A stretch of DNA of 64,000 bases from Neobacillus mesonae (GCA_023715865.1 JAMBOW010000007.1:176535-240534); one strand, 5' to 3'; positions 25,476-34,244 are shown, counted from the stretch's first letter. Notes: generated from the letters alone by a model not told the origin. A program made the numbers and translations.

Positions 25476-25871
25476 TTATCCGGAGGTCAATTCTTGATAT
25501 GTATTTCGTGGATAACGAATCATCAGGCTTGCTAAATTGTAGTTCGATTCAAGTGTGGCATCGACCACAATCATTCCCTGTCGTACCGTGAAATCATAGG
25601 TGATTTCTCCGTGTGTCCAATGTCTCTTCAGTTTCAATGTTTCTAATGCCATCTGTCGAAAAGAAGAACGCTGTACATCCGTCAGACCAGAAATCGTATG
25701 AATTTCAGTTCGCATCGGAACCGGGTTATGTCTTATCCCAAACTTTCCAATGACATTATTTCGGATTTGCACAAAAACAATACCGGAGTCTAACCCCTTC
25801 AGTTCTTCATCAAGTTCTCGGAAGACAATGTCCAGTTGTCTGGGCAGAGAAAGCTGATCAATCGAGACCAT
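25476..25871 (-). CDS. Conserved-looking protein of unknown function
   Basis: A 131-residue soluble protein. It starts MVSIDQLSLPRQLDIVFREL and has a central segment (FVQIRNNVIGKFGIRHNPVP) and a C-terminal beta-rich part (YDFTVRQGMIVVDATLESNYNLASLMIRY). AAGGAGG 7 bases before the ATG argues that it is real. I do not recognise the family. No signal peptide, cysteine cluster or coiled coil is visible. It stands alone between a terminator and the M3 peptidase transcript. Confidence 0.7.
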   Translation of the reverse strand: MVSIDQLSLPRQLDIVFRELDEELKGLDSGIVFVQIRNNVIGKFGIRHNPVPMRTEIHTISGLTDVQRSSFRQMALETLKLKRHWTHGEITYDFTVRQGMIVVDATLESNYNLASLMIRYPRNTYQELTSG

Positions 25872-26072
25872 ATGTTACCTCCTTATTATACTTTTAGACC
25901 TATATATAGGGCTTGTGACTCATTGTATGACAAATTTTTCCTTAATACAACAAATACAGTGTAAATTAGGTAATAGATACTAACTTTTGCGTAACTAAAA
26001 ATATGGATTAAACAATATTCCATACATTTCGACAATTATAATGGCGTTATGAATTAATTTTGAATGAAAAGA

Positions 26073-26095
26073 ACCTCGACGAATACCGCCGAGGT
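26073..26095 (-). terminator. Terminator of the M3 peptidase gene
   Basis: On the minus strand ACCTCGGCG pairs with CGTCGAGGT, followed by TCTTTTC, 35 bases after the stop. Confidence 0.85.
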
Positions 26096-26129
26096 CCCAT
26101 TTTATGAAATAATATTGATATTTTCTACA

Positions 26130-27932
26130 CTAAACTCGATTCTGAGTCATATCCAGGAATTTCTCAATATCCGCAATGCAAAGATCTGCTGCTCCCTGCC
26201 AGAACGCAGGCTTCGTTACATCGGTACCCAGATGTTTCTGTGCTAGCTCCTCCACGGTCATGCGGCCCGTATCTCGCAAGAGTGCATCGTATTTAGCTGC
26301 GAAATCACTGCCCTCTTTTTGCGCTTGAGCATAGATCCCCATGCTGAACATATATCCAAAGGTATAAGGGAAATTGTAGAATGGTACCCCCGTGATATAG
26401 AAATGCAATTTAGAAGCCCAGAATGTTGGATGATATGAGCCGAGCGCATTACAGTAAGCTTCCCGCTGCGCTTCTTCCATTAGCTCAGACAGGTCGCTGC
26501 TGCTGAGGAGCCCCTCTTTGCGTTTCTCGTAGAAACGGGTTTCAAACAGGAAGCGGGCATGAATGTTCATAAAGAAAGCAACCGAATTCTGGATCTTCTC
26601 TTCAAGTAAAGCGATTTGGGCTTCCTCGTCCTTCGCCTCCTTAATAAGTGCATCCGAAACGATTAATTCTGCAAAGGTTGACGCAGTCTCCGCTACATTC
26701 ATGGCATAATTCTGATTGAGAATTTCCATGTCGTCCATGACATGCTGGTGATACCCGTGCCCCAGCTCGTGGGCAAGCGTTGATACATTGGATGCCGTTC
26801 CCGCGTAAGTCATGAAAATACGTGTTTCCTTGCTCACCGGAAGACCTGTACAGAAACCTCCCGGCCGTTTACCAGGACGGTCTTCTGCTTCAATCCACTG
26901 ATGATCAAATGCATGCTGTGCAAACTCTGCCATCCGAGGGCTAAATTTACGGAACTGCTCCACGATACTGCCCGCTGCATCATCATAGGAAATCGTTTCG
27001 GAATTGGACGCAATCGGCGCTGAAACATCCGCCCAGGAGAGCTTTTCAACCCCTAATAGCTGTGCCTTTCTATCCAAATATTTCACAAGAGTCGGTTTGG
27101 AGCGTGTAATTACGTTCCACATTGCATCGAGTGTTTCCTGCGACATACGGTTAATATCAAGCGGTTCTTTAAGAACAGCATCCCAGCCGCGTCTTTCGTA
27201 CAGCTTCAGACGGAAGCCGCCCAGGTGGTTAAGTGTATCAGCACAATAGTCCGCAGCATCGTTCCATGCTTTTTCCCAGCTTACGAGCAGTTCTTCTCTT
27301 ACCTTCCGATCAGGGTGCTGGAGCTTGTTTGCTGCTTGGCCTGCAGATAAATATACGGTTTCTCCATTTTCCTCAACAAAAGGAATTTTGACCTTGCTGA
27401 CAATCGTATCATAAAATTCTCCCCAGCCGTGATAGCCATCCACCGCTAGATCTAAAGCAAGGTTCTCAAGTTCAGGAGGCATTTTCTCTTTTGCTCTGAG
27501 TCTGCTTTCATTCAGTACAAAGGATATAGGCTGAATCTCTGGACGGGCCAGCCATGCTGTCCACACCTCATCCGTCGTATTTTGAAAAATGCTGTCAAAC
27601 ATCGTTTGAACGCCTAGAAGTTTTGCAGATAACCCTGCAATTTTGCCGCTAAGCTGAACTGCTTTCTTGTCATCCTGATTCTCTGCGCCAAGGCATGAAA
27701 CAAAGGAAGAGCCTTCATACAAGCGGGCAGCTGCATCCTGAAGCTGTTCAATCAAAGAATCAAAAGCGTATGTATTTTCCAGCGTGTCTGGTACAGATGC
27801 TTCATGGATTGCCTTATCAAGCGCAGCGATATCCTGATCCAATTGTTTTAGATAGGCTGCAAATGATTCGGAGGAAGATCCGCCGCTAAAAATAGATTCT
27901 AAATCCCAAGTTTGCTTAAGTTGTGTACTCAC
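26130..27932 (-). CDS. M3-family oligoendopeptidase (PepF-related)
   Basis: A 600-residue cytoplasmic zinc peptidase. The active-site HExxH is in LAHELGHGYHQH near residue 390, and the third ligand is expected in the helix about 25 residues later (VAETASTFAELI). It degrades short oligopeptides; related enzymes are PepF and YjbG. The start is GTG at 27932 with AGGAGG 9 bases upstream. In B. subtilis yjbG lies beside the haemoglobin gene yjbI; here the truncated haemoglobin is only 0.7 kb away, a partly conserved neighbourhood. Confidence 0.93.
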   Translation of the reverse strand: MSTQLKQTWDLESIFSGGSSSESFAAYLKQLDQDIAALDKAIHEASVPDTLENTYAFDSLIEQLQDAAARLYEGSSFVSCLGAENQDDKKAVQLSGKIAGLSAKLLGVQTMFDSIFQNTTDEVWTAWLARPEIQPISFVLNESRLRAKEKMPPELENLALDLAVDGYHGWGEFYDTIVSKVKIPFVEENGETVYLSAGQAANKLQHPDRKVREELLVSWEKAWNDAADYCADTLNHLGGFRLKLYERRGWDAVLKEPLDINRMSQETLDAMWNVITRSKPTLVKYLDRKAQLLGVEKLSWADVSAPIASNSETISYDDAAGSIVEQFRKFSPRMAEFAQHAFDHQWIEAEDRPGKRPGGFCTGLPVSKETRIFMTYAGTASNVSTLAHELGHGYHQHVMDDMEILNQNYAMNVAETASTFAELIVSDALIKEAKDEEAQIALLEEKIQNSVAFFMNIHARFLFETRFYEKRKEGLLSSSDLSELMEEAQREAYCNALGSYHPTFWASKLHFYITGVPFYNFPYTFGYMFSMGIYAQAQKEGSDFAAKYDALLRDTGRMTVEELAQKHLGTDVTKPAFWQGAADLCIADIEKFLDMTQNRV

Positions 27933-28084
27933 CTATTTTTCCTCCTCAATTTCGAAAATTAAGTAATAAATAATTAAAACATGTTTGAAGTACGCTAGTT
28001 CAAGGTGTATAACTAATACTATATCAGAATTTTGCTCAATCTACTTTTATTAAATTGTTTATAACCGAAACCGGAGGGAACTTT

Positions 28085-28273
28085 ATGAGACCTTTACAAA
28101 TATCTGCCGAGACAGCCGTAGCGCTGTCCGAAAAATTAGGTGTACCTATCGAACAGCTGATGCATATGCCGCAGCACATTCTTATGCAAAAGCTTGCCGA
28201 ACTTGCCAAGGAGGAATCCTCAGGCGCTCAGGAGCAGACTAAGCCGGCATCAGACAAGGATGAAAATTCATGA
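28085..28273 (+). CDS. YycC-like small protein
   Basis: A 62-residue protein beginning MRPLQISAETAVALSEKLGV, with IEQLMHMPQHILMQKLAEL, resembling the short YycC family of bacilli. Function is unknown. The ATG at 28085 has CGGAGGG 5 bases upstream; the frame opens at 28055. A charged tail (EESSGAQEQTKPASDKDENS) extends beyond the core. It overlaps the next gene by 4 bases (ATGA), so the two are translationally coupled. Confidence 0.75.
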   Translation: MRPLQISAETAVALSEKLGVPIEQLMHMPQHILMQKLAELAKEESSGAQEQTKPASDKDENS

Positions 28274-28500
28274 TCCCGTTTGAAAACACCTGGCCCTATG
28301 ATATCGTCATGGGGGATGTTTATGTCCAGTACTGCCCCTTCTGTGATAAAGAGAACGTGCTGCTTCCCGTCAAACCGAAGGAATTAATTCATATTCGCGA
28401 AGGTAAGAAAAAATTATTGGTGTTTCCTTGCTGCAATAACAGGATTACTCTGCTGGATAATGACCAGGATTACTTTTTAGCTGATCAGAGGCTTCGCTGA
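28270..28500 (+). CDS. Small cysteine-containing protein of unknown function
   Basis: A 76-residue protein with a CPFC pair near residue 23 and a CC pair near residue 54, which could bind one zinc ion, between short beta-like segments. I do not recognise the family. Its start overlaps the stop of the YycC-like gene (ATGA), with AAGGATG 7 bases upstream. It ends 13 bases before a strong bidirectional terminator. Confidence 0.72.
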   Translation: MIPFENTWPYDIVMGDVYVQYCPFCDKENVLLPVKPKELIHIREGKKKLLVFPCCNNRITLLDNDQDYFLADQRLR

Positions 28501-28513
28501 AGTTCGGCTATAG

Positions 28514-28541
28514 AAAAAAGACCGCTATAGCGGTCTTTTTT
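28514..28541 (+). terminator. Terminator after the two small genes
   Basis: A near-perfect palindrome AAAAGACCGC-TATA-GCGGTCTTTT with A and T runs on either side. It may also stop transcription from the haemoglobin side. Confidence 0.92.
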
Positions 28542-28600
28542 CTATATATCAGTAACGCTGCGGCGTTTATTCCTCACAAAAAATCCAGGTTTGAGCGTAC

Positions 28601-28981
28601 TCAAGAAGGTGTATTAATAAAATGATAAGCTGGTCCCGCCAGCCGCTTGAGAGTAAACTCCTTTACTGAGTCAGGAATATCCTGTTCCTCAAGAGCTTCT
28701 GCCATACATGACAGCCAAGCATTAGCCCGCTCCTCAGTTACAGGAAAAGGAAGATGTCTTGCTCTCATCATGGGATGTCCAAAGGCATCGGAATAAAGCG
28801 AAGGTCCGCCAAAGAACTGACTTAGGAACATATGCTGCTTTTCCATTACAGGATTAATATCTTCAGGAAAAAGAGGGGACAGCAGTTCATTTTGTTGAAC
28901 TTTAGGATAAAAAGCCTCTACAAGGGCTCTGACTCCTTGGTCTCCTCCTAAATTTTCATAGAGCGTTTTGTTAGGATCCAT
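28601..28981 (-). CDS. Truncated haemoglobin, group II
   Basis: A 126-residue 2-over-2 globin. The proximal histidine lies in the segment FGHPMMRARHLPFPV, and LYENLGGDQGVRALVEAFY at the N-terminus is typical of trHbO (B. subtilis YjbI). It binds oxygen or NO; peroxidase-like and NO-detoxifying roles are proposed for the family. The ATG at 28981 is chosen because GAAGGCGA lies 8 bases upstream; the 10-residue extension starting at GTG 29011 has no site. Confidence 0.9.
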   Translation of the reverse strand: MDPNKTLYENLGGDQGVRALVEAFYPKVQQNELLSPLFPEDINPVMEKQHMFLSQFFGGPSLYSDAFGHPMMRARHLPFPVTEERANAWLSCMAEALEEQDIPDSVKEFTLKRLAGPAYHFINTPS

Positions 28982-29090
28982 TTTTGTTTTCGCCTTCTTT
29001 CTATAATCCACTTGAAGCTATTTTAACATTTTTAATGAATCTCTTCATTAAAGAGCTTCTGTAATGATCCGTCCCTTTTGTAAACGACAA

Positions 29091-29130
29091 AAAAAGACAA
29101 GAGTCATGTACATCTAGGACTCCTGTCTTA
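29091..29130 (-). terminator. Strong terminator of a short minus-strand transcript
   Basis: On the minus strand AAGACAGGAGTC pairs with GACTCTTGTCTT, followed by TTTTTG. The only candidate gene upstream of it on this strand is the 32-codon ORF at 29181-29279, since the nearest larger gene is elsewhere or on the other strand. Confidence 0.9.
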
Positions 29131-29180
29131 CCGATCTGTATGCATACCGCTTTCCCCCGTTGTTTGACGCATCCGCCATT

Positions 29181-29279
29181 TCAGTAGCTGCGCCAATCCT
29201 CTTCTCCCGGATGGGTGTGAGCTTCACGCATCACATACACGATAGCACATACCACCACTCCTGCTATAATTCCCATCAT
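29181..29279 (-). CDS. Possible 32-residue membrane micropeptide
   Basis: From ATG at 29279 the minus strand encodes MMGIIAGVVVCAIVYVMR followed by a polar tail EAHTHPGEEDWRSY and TGA. That is one membrane helix with a charged end. GGGGTGA lies just upstream with short spacing. A strong terminator 50 bases downstream, which no other gene on this strand explains, supports transcription here. A small RNA from the same transcript is the alternative. Confidence 0.5.
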   Translation of the reverse strand: MMGIIAGVVVCAIVYVMREAHTHPGEEDWRSY

Positions 29280-29392
29280 GACATCACCCCATCCTCACAA
29301 TTTGGAAAATCCGACATCTGAAAAAAGGACTTTAGTCTTATTTTTTATATTACATATATATTAACATACAACAACTTAAATTACAGCTAATT

Positions 29393-29406
29393 TGAAAACG
29401 CTTACC
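29393..29406. promoter_or_regulatory. cre-like site between the micropeptide and ylbJ
   Basis: Read on the minus strand, GGTAAGCGTTTTCA matches the CcpA consensus TGWAANCGNTNWCA at all fixed positions except the first. It lies in the divergent region between the micropeptide ORF and ylbJ. CcpA control of either gene is only a suggestion. Confidence 0.35.
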
Positions 29407-29437
29407 TAATTTTTTTGTCCTGTTTGTCCATCTGAAA

Positions 29438-29467
29438 TCATATATTAACTAGACCCTATCATAGACA
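29438..29467 (+). promoter_or_regulatory. Candidate sigma-E promoter of ylbJ
   Basis: TCATATA (29438-29444), a 15-bp spacer and CATAGACA (29460-29467) resemble the sigma-E elements (TCATATT, CATACANT). ylbJ is sigma-E controlled in B. subtilis, which makes the match plausible but not certain. Confidence 0.4.
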
Positions 29468-29499
29468 ACGTAAAATAAAAATGGGAGGAACCGCTGAAC

Positions 29500-30717
29500 A
29501 TGAAACGTCTAGCCTTTCCGCTGATCATGATCTCAGGTCTTTTCAGTATATGCGTATTGATGGTGATTTATCCGGAATCAGCCTGGCAAGCGGGCATACG
29601 GGGCTTATCGATCTGGTGGGATGTCCTTTTCCCCTCCTTGTTCCCATTCTTCGTTATATCAGAGCTGCTCCTTGGTCTTGGTATTGTTCATTTTACAGGG
29701 GCACTTCTTCATCCGCTCATGAGGCCGGTCTTTCGCATACCTGGAACGGGAGGATTTGTAGCAGCCATCAGCTATGCTTCCGGCTACCCTATTGGCGCCA
29801 AACTGACAGCTAAGCTATGGGAGCAGAAACAGATAAGCCGTGATGAAGGAGAGCGGCTGGTTGCTTTTACAACAACCTCGGATCCGATCTTTCTAATCGG
29901 GGCGGTTTCCGTCGGTTTTTTCCAACTGCCTGCCGTTGCCGTAATGCTGGCCATAGCTCATTATGGAGCAGGTCTTATTGTAGGGCTGCTCATGCGTTTT
30001 CATGGAAAATCAGATGAACAGCATTCGGGTTCAGCAGCTGAAATTTCAGGCCGCAGCCGTTTGCGTGTTGCATTTCACGCAATGCACAAGGCTCGAATGG
30101 AGGATGGAAGAACATTGGGGGCGCTCCTTGGACAGGCAATTAAGTCGTCCCTGCAGCTGATCACTGTCGTAGGCGGGCTCGTCGTCTTTTTTTGCGTTAT
30201 ATTGGAGCTCTTCACCCAAGCCGGGTTAATGGTAGGGCTGTATCGTGTGGTTGAGCTGTTTTTGAATACCATTGGACTGCCTCCGGAGCTGTCTCAATCC
30301 CTCGTCGGCGGCTTGTTCGAGGTTACACTCGGAGCCCGTTATGCAGGAACTCTTGCTCCGATTCCTTTGGTATATAAAGTGGCTGCTGCTGCCTGTATCC
30401 TTTCCTGGGGAGGTCTATCCGTCCATGCGCAGGTTGTCAGCATTCTCAACCCTACTCCACTTCGTTATACTCCTTTTCTGCTCGCGAGAGCTGTACATGC
30501 CATACTTGCCGGAATCATCGTCTTTGTATGCTGGGATTTAGTTATGCTTCACCAAGATACTGCCGCAGCTCTTATGTGGCCGGATGATTTATATCCATTC
30601 TCACTCCAGACGGTCATTCCTTTTCAATTCGCACTCACTCTATTCATTGTTCTCTTCTTGCTGCTTCTGACCTTGCTTTACATTATTGTGCAACGAATAA
30701 GCTCCCGTATGAGATAA
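29500..30717 (+). CDS. ylbJ: Sporulation integral membrane protein YlbJ
   Basis: A 405-residue polytopic membrane protein with the family's gate-like repeats: WWDVLFPSLFPFFVISELL near residue 40, FVAAISYASGYPIGAKL near residue 88 and a second-half counterpart around GGLFEVTLGARY. In B. subtilis it is made in the mother cell under sigma-E and is needed for resistant spores, including coat or envelope assembly. GGGAGG lies upstream of the ATG with slightly long spacing. It is single and followed by NAD kinase. Confidence 0.93.
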   Translation: MKRLAFPLIMISGLFSICVLMVIYPESAWQAGIRGLSIWWDVLFPSLFPFFVISELLLGLGIVHFTGALLHPLMRPVFRIPGTGGFVAAISYASGYPIGAKLTAKLWEQKQISRDEGERLVAFTTTSDPIFLIGAVSVGFFQLPAVAVMLAIAHYGAGLIVGLLMRFHGKSDEQHSGSAAEISGRSRLRVAFHAMHKARMEDGRTLGALLGQAIKSSLQLITVVGGLVVFFCVILELFTQAGLMVGLYRVVELFLNTIGLPPELSQSLVGGLFEVTLGARYAGTLAPIPLVYKVAAAACILSWGGLSVHAQVVSILNPTPLRYTPFLLARAVHAILAGIIVFVCWDLVMLHQDTAAALMWPDDLYPFSLQTVIPFQFALTLFIVLFLLLLTLLYIIVQRISSRMR

Positions 30718-30802
30718 CGTAAGCTACTTTATATATTCAGATTGTTTTCTCACCTGAAATTGGATATCATCGAATTATACTGATGACAAAGGAGCTTTCA
30801 TC

Positions 30803-31606
30803 TTGAGATATTATGTTCAGGACAGAGGAGACTCTTTATCCATTGACTTGGCTCAGCAGTTTCATAAGCTTGCCAAGGAGCGAGGGTTTATATTGGATGC
30901 GAAATCACCGGAGATCGTTGTGTCGATTGGCGGAGACGGAACTATGCTGCAAGCCTTCCATACGTTCACAGATCGGATTCCCAATATCGCATTTGTCGGC
31001 GTTCATACAGGACATTTGGGCTTTTACGCAGACTGGAAAGCGGACGAGCTTCATGAGCTTGTACATCTGATGGCAGGCGGAGACAAGGACAACCCGCATT
31101 CTCCTCGCATCGTAGAATATCCGCTTATTGAGCTCGAAATCAGACGCAAATCCGGGGTAAGCTCCATGATTGCGCTGAATGAGTTTACGCTGAAAGGCGT
31201 TGATGGTACGGTCGTTGCTCAAGTCGACATTAACGATGTTACGTTTGAAATGTTCCGGGGTGACGGGATCTGTGTGTCTACTCCTTCCGGAAGTACAGCC
31301 TATAATAAGGCGCTTGGCGGAGCCATGATCCATCCGACTATTGAAGCGATGCAAATTGCGGAGATTGCTTCCATTAACAATAGGGTATATCGTACACTGG
31401 GTTCTCCCATCGTTTTGCCCAAACACCATCACTGTGACATTTTCTCTAGAAAATCTCAGCGTCTATTGCTTACAATTGACCATGTCAATTTGACGGTTGA
31501 TGATTTAATATCTGTAAAATGCCAGGTATCCACTCAAAAAGTCAGTTTTGCAAGATACCGCCCATATCCATTTTGGGATCGGGTTCGTACCGCCTTCTTG
31601 GATTAA
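30803..31606 (+). CDS. nadK: NAD kinase
   Basis: A 267-residue ATP-NAD kinase making NADP. The GGDGTML motif is near residue 45, and the NAD-binding NE/D motif is in ALNEFTLKG near residue 122. GDGICVSTPSGSTAYNKALGG is typical of the family. The start is TTG at 30803, with AAAGGAG 8 bases upstream. Length matches Bacillus NadK enzymes. It is expected to be in the cytoplasm and essential. NADP made here feeds the pentose-phosphate dehydrogenases encoded downstream, though the genes are not in one operon. Confidence 0.95.
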   Translation: MRYYVQDRGDSLSIDLAQQFHKLAKERGFILDAKSPEIVVSIGGDGTMLQAFHTFTDRIPNIAFVGVHTGHLGFYADWKADELHELVHLMAGGDKDNPHSPRIVEYPLIELEIRRKSGVSSMIALNEFTLKGVDGTVVAQVDINDVTFEMFRGDGICVSTPSGSTAYNKALGGAMIHPTIEAMQIAEIASINNRVYRTLGSPIVLPKHHHCDIFSRKSQRLLLTIDHVNLTVDDLISVKCQVSTQKVSFARYRPYPFWDRVRTAFLD

Positions 31607-31610
31607 AACA

Positions 31611-31642
31611 AAAAGCAGCTCCCTTAAGAGGAGCTGCTTTTT
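31611..31642 (+). terminator. Bidirectional terminator shared by nadK and yutD
   Basis: AAAAGCAGCTCC pairs with GGAGCTGCTTTT, with T-runs on both strands. It overlaps the last codons and stop of yutD, whose C-terminus is encoded by the stem. Confidence 0.92.
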
Positions 31643-31980
31643 ACTTTTTCCGTATTATCTTTTTCCTTAGTATCCTTGGGCTCCTTGGATTCCTTTTGCT
31701 CTTTAGGTTCTTTATGCTTTTGCAGCACAAAATAAGCGCATCCAAAATTGCAATACTCATTAATATAATCAACTATACCTGCGATTGATGTATCTTTGTT
31801 TGCTTTCGGATGGTTGTCTCGGTAAAATCCTTTGAGCCGGAGTTGATTGTAGCCCCAATCACCAATGATGTAATCATAGCGTTCCAGGACTTCACTATAC
31901 CGGTCACGAAAGGCTTCCGGATTCCAACCGTTTCTATAGTCCTGCAAGACTTCATAAGTTTTGCCGCTAATCTGAATCAA
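31624..31980 (-). CDS. yutD: YutD family protein (DUF1027)
   Basis: A 118-residue protein. Its first 85 residues (YEVLQDYRNGWNPEAFRDRY, YDYIIGDWGYNQLRLKGFY, NFGCAYFVLQ) match the YutD family; function is unknown. A lysine/glutamate repeat tail (KEPKEQKESKEPKDTKEKD) and KSSSS end extend beyond the core, and the last codons lie within a terminator hairpin. The start is TTG at 31980 with GGAAGG upstream. It follows lipA by 56 bases on the same strand, as in B. subtilis. Confidence 0.88.
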   Translation of the reverse strand: MIQISGKTYEVLQDYRNGWNPEAFRDRYSEVLERYDYIIGDWGYNQLRLKGFYRDNHPKANKDTSIAGIVDYINEYCNFGCAYFVLQKHKEPKEQKESKEPKDTKEKDNTEKVKSSSS

Positions 31981-32036
31981 AACCGTCTTCCTTCCTTTCT
32001 ATCCAAACCGCCGTTTTAGTTTCAGGCCTAATCTTA

Positions 32037-32924
32037 TCATACTACATTATTTGCATTCGCGGCAGACTTAACTTGTTCATGTGCATGATAAGAACTTCTT
32101 ACCATAGGTCCTGATTCAACATGGCTGAACCCTCGAGCAAGTCCATCTTGTTTAAGCTGGACAAATTCCTCCGGCGTCACATATCTTTCTACACGTAAAT
32201 GCTTGTCTGAAGGCTGTAGGTACTGTCCGATCGTCATAATATTGCAGTCCACCGCTCTTAGATCGTCCATTGTTCGCAAAATTTCCTCACGTGTTTCCCC
32301 CAAGCCGAGCATAATGCTGGATTTGGTCGGAATATCTGGCTGCATTTGTTTGGCTCGCTGCAGAAGTTCTAAAGAGCGCGTGTATTTAGCTTTTGCACGC
32401 ACCTTATCAGACAGACGCTCCACAGTTTCAATATTGTGGTTCAAAATATCGGGCTTTGCATCCATCACTATTTTTAACGCCTCAGCATTTCCAAGGAAAT
32501 CAGGAATCAGCACTTCTACACTGCAAAAGGGGAGTTTCCTGCGAATCGCATGAATCGTCTCCGCGAAGATGGAGGCTCCCCCATCCTTAAGGTCATCTCT
32601 CGCCACACTTGTCACAACGCAGTGCTTCAAATTCATCTGTTCAGCTGCCTCAGCAACTCTTTCCGGCTCTGCCAAATCCAGCTCTGTAGGAAGGCCTGTA
32701 TTAACAGCGCAGAATCGGCATGCTCTTGTACATATATCTCCCAGTATCATAAAAGTTGCTGTACGATTAGCCCAGCATTCATAAATATTCGGACAACGTG
32801 CTTCTTCACAAACCGTATGAAGCGTCTTGGAACGCATCATCGTCTTGATCTCTTGATAGTTATCTCCTGTAGTCAGCTTGATTTTGATCCAATCGGGTTT
32901 TGGTTCCTTCACTCTACTTACCAA
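32037..32924 (-). CDS. lipA: Lipoyl synthase
   Basis: A 295-residue radical-SAM enzyme that inserts two sulfurs into octanoyl groups of lipoate-dependent enzymes. Both iron-sulfur clusters are present: the auxiliary set C39, C44, C50 (CEEARCPNIYEC) and the radical-SAM set C65, C69, C72 (CTRACRFC). The C-terminal GPMVRSSYHA motif, whose serine ligates the auxiliary cluster, is also intact. The start is TTG at 32924, preceded by AAGGG at 7 bases. It forms an operon with yutD and is divergent from the endopeptidase gene. Confidence 0.96.
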   Translation of the reverse strand: MVSRVKEPKPDWIKIKLTTGDNYQEIKTMMRSKTLHTVCEEARCPNIYECWANRTATFMILGDICTRACRFCAVNTGLPTELDLAEPERVAEAAEQMNLKHCVVTSVARDDLKDGGASIFAETIHAIRRKLPFCSVEVLIPDFLGNAEALKIVMDAKPDILNHNIETVERLSDKVRAKAKYTRSLELLQRAKQMQPDIPTKSSIMLGLGETREEILRTMDDLRAVDCNIMTIGQYLQPSDKHLRVERYVTPEEFVQLKQDGLARGFSHVESGPMVRSSYHAHEQVKSAANANNVV

Positions 32925-33110
32925 AATGATACCCTTCTTTCTATATCAAGTTAGGAAATTCGCACGGTACACATTATAACATGAATAGGTGGAAATAACC
33001 TCCAAATCCCATTTTTAGAGCAAGTTTTTGCAAAATGACGGATAAAAATAGGGCCGATGTGTGAATCTAAATACAGCCTAAAGTTTGCGAAGAAAGGAGA
33101 ATTGACGTTT

Positions 33111-34169
33111 TTGATACGGACTCGGAAAAAGAAAACATGGTTGCACGGGTGCGTAACCCTGACAATTGTCGTCTCACTGTTCGCTTCCCTCGTTCCTGAA
33201 GTTTCAGGAGAGGGCGCAAAAGCAAAGCCCACAAGCGATACCGATATTTATAAAGAGCGTAGAATTATGTATGACCAAATCAGTGCAGTGAGCGGTGTTC
33301 CATGGTACTACTTAGCTGCCATTGATCAGTATGAGCGTACGATGACAAAGGCCCACCCTAAAGATCGTGCACATGAGGAACGGCTGACCGGTATATTTTT
33401 TGAGCCTCAGCTCTGGTCTGGCATCCTGAATCCCGATCAGAAGGATAAAAATCCATTGTCTATTGAAGTATTCGGCGGATACGGACTGGATGGAACGGGG
33501 GATAATGTCGCAGATCCCAACAATGACTTTGATGTTCTATACAGTATGGCGCGAATCACTTCAAAATTCGGTCTTTCTACGGATGATTTAAGTATTGCCT
33601 TATGGAATTATTATCAGAATTCCAGATCCGTTCAGCGTATTCAGCAATTCGCGAAAGTCTACAAGCATTTTGATACATTGGAGCTAACCCAGCATGCCTT
33701 CCCTTTGCCGCTGAGCAATTCTTACTCGTATCGCAGCACTTGGGGGATGGGCCGCAACTGGGGAGGACGCAGAATTCATGAAGGTACCGATCTGTTCGCC
33801 CCGCACGGCTACCCTGTCCGCAGTACATGCTATGGGATTATTGAAATCAAAGGCTGGAACCCTTTCGGGGGCTGGCGCGTCGGAATCCGGGACTTGAACA
33901 ACCATTATCATTATTACGCCCATTTATCCGGGTTTGATAAATCCGTTCATGTCGGCAGTATCGTTACACCGGGACAAACTGTAGGGTGGGTAGGAAGCTC
34001 AGGCTACGGAAAGCCCGGCACGCAAGGGAAATTCCCACCTCATTTGCACTATGGCATTTATCGTGACACCGGCTTAACCGAATGGTCCTTTGATCCTTAT
34101 CCTTTACTGAGACAATGGGAAAACGATGAATACCGGGCACGCAAAGAAAAAAAGAAAAATAAATCCTAA
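33111..34169 (+). CDS. LytH-type M23 peptidoglycan endopeptidase
   Basis: A protein of about 352 residues with an N-terminal signal anchor (about 9-30), a helical middle domain and a C-terminal LytM/M23 domain. The zinc-site motifs are HEGTDLFAPHG (HxxxD) near residue 240 and PHLHYGIY (HxH) near residue 318. The position beside lipA, yutD and yunB matches lytH (yunA) of B. subtilis, a sporulation L-Ala-D-Glu endopeptidase for cortex; that specificity is inferred. The start is TTG at 33111 with AAAGGAGA about 10 bases upstream; the frame is open from 33057. Confidence 0.88.
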   Translation: MIRTRKKKTWLHGCVTLTIVVSLFASLVPEVSGEGAKAKPTSDTDIYKERRIMYDQISAVSGVPWYYLAAIDQYERTMTKAHPKDRAHEERLTGIFFEPQLWSGILNPDQKDKNPLSIEVFGGYGLDGTGDNVADPNNDFDVLYSMARITSKFGLSTDDLSIALWNYYQNSRSVQRIQQFAKVYKHFDTLELTQHAFPLPLSNSYSYRSTWGMGRNWGGRRIHEGTDLFAPHGYPVRSTCYGIIEIKGWNPFGGWRVGIRDLNNHYHYYAHLSGFDKSVHVGSIVTPGQTVGWVGSSGYGKPGTQGKFPPHLHYGIYRDTGLTEWSFDPYPLLRQWENDEYRARKEKKKNKS

Positions 34170-34170
34170 C

Positions 34171-34228
34171 AAAAAAGGGCTCACAGCTCGAGAATGACGT
34201 CATATTCTCTGAACTGCGAGTCCTTTTT
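34171..34228 (+). terminator. Bidirectional terminator between the endopeptidase gene and yunB
   Basis: AAAAAAGGGCTC at one end and GAGTCCTTTTT at the other, with inner paired arms GAGAAT/ATTCTC, form a long imperfect hairpin between convergent genes. Confidence 0.75.
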
Positions 34229-34244
34229 ACATGCCGTTCAAGCC

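Noticed and set aside
30905..31432. 175-codon minus-strand ORF
   Set aside because: Antisense to NAD kinase and without a start signal; explained by codon bias of the real gene.
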